Source of the DNA: Bacteroidia bacterium
GTDB lineage: Bacteria > Bacteroidota > Bacteroidia > Bacteroidales > Bacteroidaceae
Direction: 5' to 3'
DNA length: 36,345 nt
Assembly (NCBI GenBank): GCA_009929715.1
Contig: RZZX01000016.1
Span: forward strand, 1-36,345
Shown: positions 32,301 to 36,345 of the stretch, one piece after another
How the letters are laid out: the number at the start of each line of letters is the position of its first letter
How positions within the stretch are numbered: position 1 is the stretch's first letter
Position numbers and translations under genes: made by a program
Notes under the pieces: model-generated
What the model was told of the DNA's origin: nothing
What the model saw: the letters and a program-made list of their open reading frames with translations, nothing else
The model's database searches: none

Positions 32301-33150
32301 AATCCCGTCCGGTACTCAGACAGATCAGCCGATCGTGTGCTTCGGCATGCTCCTCGTTGACAAAGTGCACATCGTTACTACAGATGAGCTTCACTTGGTG
32401 CTTTTTCGAAAGCTCCATCAGGTGCTTATTCACATGCACTTGCATCGGGTAAGCTTCGTGATTCGCTTTGGGTTGAGTAGCACGATGCCGTTGCATCTCC
32501 AGATAGAAGTCGTCTCCGAACACACGCTTATACCACTGAATAGCCTCTTCGGCCTCATCCAACAGACCATTGGTGATCTTCTTAGGAATCTCCCCGCCCA
32601 AACAGGCAGAGCAGATCATGAGCCCTTCGCGATACTTCTCCAGCTCGCTCCGGTCTGTACGAGGCCGCATGTAAAAACCATCGGTCCAAGCATGGGAAAC
32701 CAATTTAATAAGGTTGTGGTAGCCTTTCAGGTTTTTGGCCAATACGATGAGGTGGTAACCGCTCTGATCGGGCTTGCCCTCTTTGTGCTTCATCGTGCGC
32801 CGCGCCACATACATTTCACAACCAATGATGGGCTTGAAAAGCTTGCTCTCTGCTTCGGCTAGTGACACACGGAGTTGAGCAACCTCTTCTTCGGGATGCT
32901 CGCACACTGTCTTACCCGATTCAATCGCTGCGATCTTTTTCTTGAGCTCCTTAATGGCACCTTTCGGACCACTGTTTTTCTTGTTAACGTAATTCGTAAA
33001 CTCTTTAATCCCAAACATATTACCATGATCGGTCACAGCGATACCTTTCATGCCATTTTGTATGGCTTTATCGACTAAAGCGCTCACACTGGCCTGACCA
33101 TCTAAAAGAGAATACTGTGTATGAACATGTAAATGAACGAAATCTTGCAT
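29347..33150 (-). CDS. dnaE: DNA polymerase III alpha subunit
   Basis: The 1267-residue replicative polymerase has the DnaE1 order: an N-terminal PHP domain (FVHLHVHTQYSLLDG at residues 4-18), the palm with catalytic aspartates in SLPDIDVDFDDDGRGEVLRW, fingers and thumb motifs (GTGVHACGTIIC, TGLIKMDFLGLKTL, AMNALYRPGPMDYIP), a helix-hairpin-helix region and a C-terminal OB fold (EITMGGIVTAVRQGMSKNG). It is about 100 residues longer than the E. coli protein, partly from an insertion near residues 380-410 (DEFTQDENGNVVLTPQEGEE). No proofreading exonuclease domain is present, as expected for DnaE. It is divergent from psd. The ATG at 33150 gives the expected MQDFVHLHVHT start. Confidence 0.97.
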   Translation of the reverse strand: MQDFVHLHVHTQYSLLDGQASVSALVDKAIQNGMKGIAVTDHGNMFGIKEFTNYVNKKNSGPKGAIKELKKKIAAIESGKTVCEHPEEEVAQLRVSLAEAESKLFKPIIGCEMYVARRTMKHKEGKPDQSGYHLIVLAKNLKGYHNLIKLVSHAWTDGFYMRPRTDRSELEKYREGLMICSACLGGEIPKKITNGLLDEAEEAIQWYKRVFGDDFYLEMQRHRATQPKANHEAYPMQVHVNKHLMELSKKHQVKLICSNDVHFVNEEHAEAHDRLICLSTGRDLDDPNRMYYTKQEWMKTREEMNELFADVPEALSNTLELLDKVELYSIDNAPIMPTFAIPEEFGTEEGYRQKYAEKELFDEFTQDENGNVVLTPQEGEEKIERLGGYEKLYRIKLEGDYLEKLAFEGAKKYYGDPLSSEVAERLKFELYIMKTMGFPGYFLIVQDFINAARTELGVSVGPGRGSAAGSAVAYCLGITRIDPIQYDLLFERFLNPDRISLPDIDVDFDDDGRGEVLRWVTNKYGQEKVAHIITYGTMATKLAIKDVARVQKLPLSESDRLAKLVPDKIPDKKLNLKNAIAYVPELQAAEASADPLIRDTLKYAKMLEGNVRGTGVHACGTIICRDDITDWVPVSTADDKETGEKMLVTQYEGSVIEETGLIKMDFLGLKTLSIIKEAVENVRLSRGIEIDIDEIDIADPTTYKLYSDGRTIGTFQFESAGMQKYLRELKPTTFEDLIAMNALYRPGPMDYIPDFIDRKHGRKPIEYDIPVMEKYLKDTYGITVYQEQVMLLSRLLADFTRGESDALRKAMGKKLRDKLDHMKPQFIEGGRKNGHDPKKLEKIWGDWEKFASYAFNKSHATCYSWVAYQTAYLKANYPSEYMAAVMSRSLSNITDITKLMDECKAMSIETLGPDVNESNLKFMTNAQGNIRFGLAAIKGVGEGAVLSIIDERKKNGPFKGVFDFVQRVNLNACNKKNMENLVLAGAFDSFPELKREQFFATNTKGEVFLETLMRYGNRYQADQAAAVNSLFGGDNVVDIATPEIPQEVERWSDLERLNRERELVGIYLSAHPLDEYAIVLEHVCNTHMTDVENKEALVGREITMGGIVTAVRQGMSKNGNPYGIVKIEDYSGSAEFPFFGNDWVSYRGYLENGMFLFLRARCQPKQWRKDELEVKITAIELLPNVKEELVKKMTILIPLSVLNAELIRELSVLIKERPGNTELYFKVSDEEERQMSIEMMARPVKFSIGKELITYLKERPELSFSIN

Positions 33151-33175
33151 AATGATAAGTTGAATAATTGCTAGG

Positions 33176-33206
33176 TAAAGATAGCATCTTCACCCAAACA
33201 AACAAA
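33176..33206 (-). promoter_or_regulatory. Promoter of dnaE
   Basis: On the minus strand TATCTTTA (33183-33176) differs from TAnnTTTG at the last base only, and TTTG (33206-33203) is 19 nt upstream at the right spacing. Two further TTTG copies adjoin it. Confidence 0.5.
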
Positions 33207-33253
33207 GATTCTACTCTAAAAGTTATCAACAAGAACAATTCTACAACAATTTA

Positions 33254-33285
33254 CTTGCTAGATTTTTAAATTAACCTTATTTTTG
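33254..33285 (+). promoter_or_regulatory. Promoter of the psd operon
   Basis: TATTTTTG (33278-33285) matches TAnnTTTG; CTTG at 33254-33257 is a near -33 element with 20 nt between. It lies 26 bp before the ATG at 33312. Confidence 0.55.
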
Positions 33286-33311
33286 CAGATAATTATCATT
33301 TAAAAACATCC

Positions 33312-33998
33312 ATGAGTAAACTTAAGAAACTTAAGAAAATACGTATTCACCGAGAAGGAACACATATTTTAATAGGAAGTGCACTGCTTCTCTTACTGAT
33401 CAATGCAGCACTCTATTTTGGTATCACTTGTAAAATACCTTTTTATGTTATCGCAACGGGTAGTGCAGTGGTTTATGCTTTAATGGTGAATTTCTTCCGT
33501 TGCCCCATCCGACTGTTTGGTCAAAACACCGAGAAGATTGTTGTTGCCCCGGCCGACGGAAAGATTGTGGTCATCGAAGAGGTGGAGGAGAATGAGTATT
33601 TTCATGACCGCCGATTGATGGTTTCTATTTTTATGAGCATCGTGAATGTCCATGCAAACTGGTATCCGGTAGATGGCAAGGTGAAAAAGGTGGCGCATCA
33701 TAACGGCAATTTCCTGAAAGCTTGGCTGCCGAAAGCAAGCACAGAGAATGAACGCTCTACCATTGTGATAGAGACTCCGGAAGGGGTGGAGATTTTGACA
33801 CGACAGATCGCTGGCGCTGTAGCACGTCGCATTGTGACATACGCTGAGGTTGGCGAGGAGTGTTTCATCGATGAACACATGGGATTTATTAAATTCGGGT
33901 CACGCGTGGATGTCTACTTGCCTCTCGGAACGGAGGTTTGCGTAGAAATGGGCCAGCTTACCACCGGTAACCAGACAATTATCGCCAAACTTAAATAA
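33312..33998 (+). CDS. psd: Phosphatidylserine decarboxylase
   Basis: Psd converts phosphatidylserine to phosphatidylethanolamine at the inner membrane. This is the short form (228 residues), related to the archaetidylserine decarboxylase type, with one or two N-terminal helices (about 20-58). The self-cleavage site is in [18 protein letters not shown]: the bond between Gly196 and Ser197 should break to give the pyruvoyl group on the new alpha chain. Other family motifs are [12 protein letters not shown] and [16 protein letters not shown]. It is 14 bp upstream of pssA, and the two enzymes act in consecutive steps. Confidence 0.94.
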   Translation: MSKLKKLKKIRIHREGTHILIGSALLLLLINAALYFGITCKIPFYVIATGSAVVYALMVNFFRCPIRLFGQNTEKIVVAPADGKIVVIEEVEENEYFHDRRLMVSIFMSIVNVHANWYPVDGKVKKVAHHNGNFLKAWLPKASTENERSTIVIETPEGVEILTRQIAGAVARRIVTYAEVGEECFIDEHMGFIKFGSRVDVYLPLGTEVCVEMGQLTTGNQTIIAKLK

Positions 33999-34012
33999 AA
34001 AAGGGTGTCGGC

Positions 34013-34723
34013 ATGACTATCAAAAAACATATTCCTAATACGGTGACTTGCTTAAACTTGTTCTCCGGATGTATCGCCAGTGTGATGGCTTTCGAAGGAG
34101 CGTATGAGTGGGCTTTGTTCTTTATCGTACTGAGTGCAACCTTCGATTTCTTTGATGGTATGTTGGCTCGTGTACTTCATGCGCCATCGCCTATCGGAAA
34201 GGAGTTGGACTCTTTGGCCGATGATATCAGCTTTGGGGTTGCACCGGCTTTCATCGTTTTTTCTTTCTTAAAAGAACCGGCTCTAAGTTATCCGGCTTTC
34301 TTGGAGGGATGCCGACTTTATGTCCCGTATCTGGCCTTTGTCATTGCGGTCTTTTCGGCACTTCGCCTGGCTAAATTCAATATTGATACCCGACAGACAT
34401 CGTCGTTTATCGGTATGCCAACTCCGGCCAATGCCCTCTTTTGGGGAGCTTTAATCGCTGGAGGAAGGGAGTTTATCTATGCCCATGCCGATGCGACACT
34501 GGTTATAGGGTTGATTTTACTGCTCTCTTTCTTACTGGTGGCAGAGATCCCTATGTTCTCTCTGAAATTCAAGAATCTCTCATGGAAGGATAACAAGGTG
34601 AGCTTTATCTTCTTGATCGGGTGTATGCCTCTGCTTCTTTTCTTGGGAATCAGCAGCTTCGCCGCCATCATTTTATGGTATGTTTTACTCTCTGTACTAA
34701 CAGGTAAAAAGGCAACTCATTAA
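34013..34723 (+). CDS. pssA: CDP-diacylglycerol-serine O-phosphatidyltransferase
   Basis: PssA makes phosphatidylserine from CDP-diacylglycerol and serine, providing the substrate of Psd. The 236-residue membrane protein has the CDP-alcohol phosphotransferase signature D-x2-DG-x2-AR-x8-G-x3-D-x3-D complete at Asp45, Asp48-Gly49, Ala52-Arg53, Gly62, Asp66 and Asp70. About seven hydrophobic helices follow. IPNTVTCLNLFSGC near the N-terminus is typical of the PssA group. It is cotranscribed with psd. Confidence 0.94.
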   Translation: MTIKKHIPNTVTCLNLFSGCIASVMAFEGAYEWALFFIVLSATFDFFDGMLARVLHAPSPIGKELDSLADDISFGVAPAFIVFSFLKEPALSYPAFLEGCRLYVPYLAFVIAVFSALRLAKFNIDTRQTSSFIGMPTPANALFWGALIAGGREFIYAHADATLVIGLILLLSFLLVAEIPMFSLKFKNLSWKDNKVSFIFLIGCMPLLLFLGISSFAAIILWYVLLSVLTGKKATH

Positions 34724-34728
34724 TTTTG
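34721..34728 (+). promoter_or_regulatory. Possible internal -7 element for the DUF4834 gene
   Basis: TAATTTTG matches TAnnTTTG and overlaps the pssA stop codon. The small hairpin TTATTGTA/TACAATAA (34735-34742 and 34753-34760) lies between it and the start at 34780. Confidence 0.35.
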
Positions 34729-34779
34729 GCATGTTTATTGTAGAACATTCCATACAATAACAGTTTAAAAGAACAAAAC

Positions 34780-35046
34780 ATGCATATTCTATTTGGTTTC
34801 ATTCTAATCGTTTTTATCGGTGTGTTGCTCTTAGGGTTGAGTCTTCTCAAAGTGGTATTCGGCACATTGGGTGGCATCATCCGCTTATTTACTGGAAGAT
34901 CGACACACTCTAACCAGAGCCGCTCTTACCGATCGACCGAGCAAGAGGAGCAACCGGAGCAGACCATGAAAGAGGGACATAAACAGAAAAAGATATTCGA
35001 CAAAGAGGATGGCGAATATGTGGACTTTGAGGAGATTAAGGAGTAA
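34780..35046 (+). CDS. DUF4834 small membrane protein
   Basis: An 88-residue protein with one long N-terminal hydrophobic helix (about 3-33: LFGFILIVFIGVLLLG, then SLLKVVFGTLGGIIRLFTGR) and a polar, charged tail ending in acidic residues (EDGEYVDFEEIKE). This is the layout of the DUF4834 family, found in Bacteroidetes and of unknown function. It follows pssA by 56 bp and may be cotranscribed with it. Its stop codon directly abuts the stop of the convergent tadA gene. Confidence 0.8.
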   Translation: MHILFGFILIVFIGVLLLGLSLLKVVFGTLGGIIRLFTGRSTHSNQSRSYRSTEQEEQPEQTMKEGHKQKKIFDKEDGEYVDFEEIKE

Positions 35047-35487
35047 TCATTTTCGCTTTGAAAGAAAAAAATCTTTCATTAGCTGACTACACTCTTCGGC
35101 CAAAAGGCCTTTTACTACTTCTGTTTTAGGGTGCAAGGCACGAGGGGCATAGACTTGATAACCGCGCTTTTCATCTTCGGCACCGAAAACTAAACGACTC
35201 ATCTGCGACCACCCAATGGCACCGGCACACATCACACAGGGCTCGAGTGTCACATAGAGGGTACACGTGTTTAAGTATTTACCTCCTAACACATTGGCGG
35301 CGGCTGTGATGGCCTGCATCTCAGCATGGGCCGTGACGTCTGTCAACGCTTCGGTGAGGTTGTGCGCCCGGGCAAGGATACGACCTTGGCACACCACAAT
35401 GGCGCCAACGGGTATTTCACCGCGCTCAGCGGCTTTCTTTGCCTCCAACAAGGCTTGTTGCATAAAATAGGTATCGTCTTGTATCAT
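35047..35487 (-). CDS. tadA: tRNA-specific adenosine deaminase
   Basis: TadA deaminates adenosine 34 to inosine in tRNA-Arg(ACG). From the ATG at 35487 the protein has 146 residues (the longer frame starts at TTG). The zinc and catalytic residues of the deaminase fold are present: His54 and Glu56 in AHAEMQAI, and Cys84 and Cys87 in LEPCVMCAGAI. SRLVFGAEDEKRGYQ is close to the E. coli TadA sequence at the same place. A guanine or cytosine deaminase is a less likely alternative. It begins 2 bp after the stop of the upstream small gene, suggesting cotranscription. Confidence 0.88.
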   Translation of the reverse strand: MIQDDTYFMQQALLEAKKAAERGEIPVGAIVVCQGRILARAHNLTEALTDVTAHAEMQAITAAANVLGGKYLNTCTLYVTLEPCVMCAGAIGWSQMSRLVFGAEDEKRGYQVYAPRALHPKTEVVKGLLAEECSQLMKDFFLSKRK

Positions 35488-35489
35488 AA

Positions 35490-35723
35490 TCAACGCCGCA
35501 TATCGTGTTCACCAAACAGGGTCGGGTAGTCTTCTTCTAACTTTTTATGGACAAATGTCAAAACGGTCTCGCGAAGCCAACGCGACTTGTTCGTTATCTT
35601 ATATTTATCTAGGTAACGATCAATAAGCTGTTGCTCGTTTTCGTTCAACAGGATGCTCATTCGCCGTTCTCTTTTAACTGGTTCAACGAGCGGTTTTAAT
35701 CTCTTCCGACTTTGTTTCTTCAT
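35490..35723 (-). CDS. Small basic ribbon-helix-helix-like protein
   Basis: The 77-residue product has a very basic N-terminus (MKKQSRKRLKPLVEPVKRER) and a segment RRMSILLNENEQQLIDRYLD, then TNKSRWLRETVLTFVHKKLE, resembling a ribbon-helix-helix DNA-binding unit: one strand followed by two helices. Such proteins are often antitoxins or mobilisation accessory proteins, but no partner toxin is adjacent. The -7 element at 35733-35740 would place the transcript start only about 3 bp before the ATG at 35723. Translation might instead begin at the Met at 35660 (MSILLNENEQQ, 56 residues). The gene leads into tadA. Confidence 0.65.
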   Translation of the reverse strand: MKKQSRKRLKPLVEPVKRERRMSILLNENEQQLIDRYLDKYKITNKSRWLRETVLTFVHKKLEEDYPTLFGEHDMRR

Positions 35724-35732
35724 ATTCTTTTG

Positions 35733-35740
35733 CAAAATTA
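35733..35740 (-). promoter_or_regulatory. -7 element of the small gene-tadA unit
   Basis: TAATTTTG on the minus strand matches TAnnTTTG. If used, the leader upstream of the ATG at 35723 would be nearly absent. Confidence 0.45.
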
Positions 35741-35774
35741 GTTTTACTTCTGTAAAAACAAAGAATAAAAAGCT

Positions 35775-35782
35775 TATTTTTG
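35775..35782 (+). promoter_or_regulatory. -7 element of yraN
   Basis: TATTTTTG matches TAnnTTTG, about 98 bp before the ATG at 35880, divergent from the small gene-tadA promoter. Confidence 0.45.
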
Positions 35783-35879
35783 CAGAAAGGAGACGTTTTA
35801 ATGGTTGCTTCTAGGTGACTGATTTTCAATAAGCCACCGTAAGGACTCTGAAAGGTCTCTGCATAAACCGACATTGCTT

Positions 35880-36245
35880 ATGGCTATACATAATGAATTA
35901 GGAAAATATGGCGAAGAGGCTGCTGCTAGTTATTTAAAGGAACAGGGGTATGTGATCAGACACCGCAATTGGCGGAAAGGTCATCTGGAACTGGATATCG
36001 TAGCGGCTAAAGAGAACCGGCTAATCATCGTTGAGGTTAAAACACGAAGCAACAGGGTCTTTGGTGCACCGGAAGATGCGGTCGACTGGAAAAAGGTGAG
36101 GCATACTGTCCGGGCTGCGGATACGTACATCAAACTTTTTCAGATTGATGCGGAGGTGCGCTTTGATATTATTACGGTAGTGGGGAACGCGAAGGCGTAT
36201 ACCATCGAGCATCTGAAAGAGGCTTTTTACTCACCGCTGTTTTGA
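35880..36245 (+). CDS. YraN/UPF0102 family nuclease-like protein
   Basis: From the ATG at 35880 the protein has 121 residues (the two extra codons in the longer frame start at TTG). It is a typical UPF0102 protein: LGKYGEEAAASYLKEQGYVI, then RNWRKGHLELDIVAAKENRLIIVEVKTRSN. The latter carries the E-x-D-(x)n-E-V-K pattern of PD-(D/E)XK nucleases. The family resembles Holliday-junction resolvase folds, but its biological substrate is not settled. It is divergent from the small gene-tadA unit and is the last gene in the window; no gene follows in the remaining 100 bp. Confidence 0.9.
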   Translation: MAIHNELGKYGEEAAASYLKEQGYVIRHRNWRKGHLELDIVAAKENRLIIVEVKTRSNRVFGAPEDAVDWKKVRHTVRAADTYIKLFQIDAEVRFDIITVVGNAKAYTIEHLKEAFYSPLF

Positions 36246-36345
36246 ACTTAGTAAACGTAAAAAAATAAGTTGTGACAGTTTTTTATAAGAGAAAGGTGTC
36301 TCGTACCCATTAAAAAAGCATCTAAATATAGTCTGAAATATTTAT

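Noticed and set aside
33222..33232. DnaA-box-like TTATCAACA between dnaE and psd
   Set aside because: A single site with one mismatch; no cluster of boxes, no AT-rich unwinding element and no dnaA nearby, so it is not an origin.
35490..35723. Antitoxin of a toxin-antitoxin pair
   Set aside because: The downstream gene is a clear tadA and no toxin-like frame overlaps or adjoins the small gene.

Overview
The window is a chromosomal segment of a Bacteroidales bacterium, most likely Bacteroides or a close relative. Three things point there. The promoters carry the Bacteroidetes -7 element TAnnTTTG. Several genes belong to families typical of Bacteroides (DUF3836, DUF4834, the MoxR/DUF58/DUF4350/DUF4129/SpoIIM/RDD cluster). 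The arginine genes have the layout seen in Bacteroides, where the pathway is known to run through N-succinyl rather than N-acetyl intermediates. Nearly everything is core housekeeping. I see no phage, insertion sequence, CRISPR array or integrase.

Layout. 1-5.4 kb: envelope and secreted proteins (a beta-barrel-like protein, a DUF3836 protein, an AsmA-like/GT51 peptidoglycan glycosyltransferase, a low-complexity secreted protein and a BamE-like lipoprotein). 5.5-6.35 kb: a CvfB-type S1 RNA-binding protein. 6.5-6.75 kb: tRNA-Phe and tRNA-Pro with a terminator. 6.75-7.4 kb: a non-coding stretch with a 22-bp palindromic tandem array. 7.4-11.9 kb: argR, a GNAT acyltransferase, argG, argC and argD as one operon. 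12.1-15.2 kb: proC, an XRE-cupin regulator and an acyl-CoA synthetase. 15.5-17.3 kb: a DUF2007-like gene and aroA.

17.4-20.5 kb: a secreted M28 peptidase on the minus strand, then a plus-strand operon of a Cys-motif membrane protein, an orphan ABC-3 metal permease, tsaE and an Imm17-like membrane protein. 20.5-26.6 kb: a six-gene minus-strand operon (SpoIIM-like, membrane protein, DUF4129, DUF4350, MoxR ATPase, DUF58), with an RDD gene divergent from it. 27.5-28.5 kb: 1 kb without a credible gene, containing hairpins, an 11-bp triplicate and a second, unrelated 22-bp tandem array. 28.5-33.2 kb: dnaE, trxA and an acidic protein on the minus strand. 33.3-35.0 kb: psd, pssA and DUF4834 (phosphatidylethanolamine synthesis). 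35.0-36.2 kb: tadA and a small ribbon-helix-helix-like gene on the minus strand, then yraN.

How the genes work together. The argR operon encodes its own regulator, a candidate first-step acyltransferase and three later arginine enzymes; argB, the transcarbamylase and argH are not in the window. psd and pssA make phosphatidylethanolamine by consecutive steps. The MoxR/DUF58/SpoIIM/RDD block is a conserved but poorly understood AAA+/membrane system. The signals that known genes do not explain are the two 22-bp-period tandem arrays, whose sequences are unrelated but which share the same architecture (a 12-13 nt dyad plus a 9-10 nt spacer), and the hairpins placed between cistrons in the arginine-proline region.
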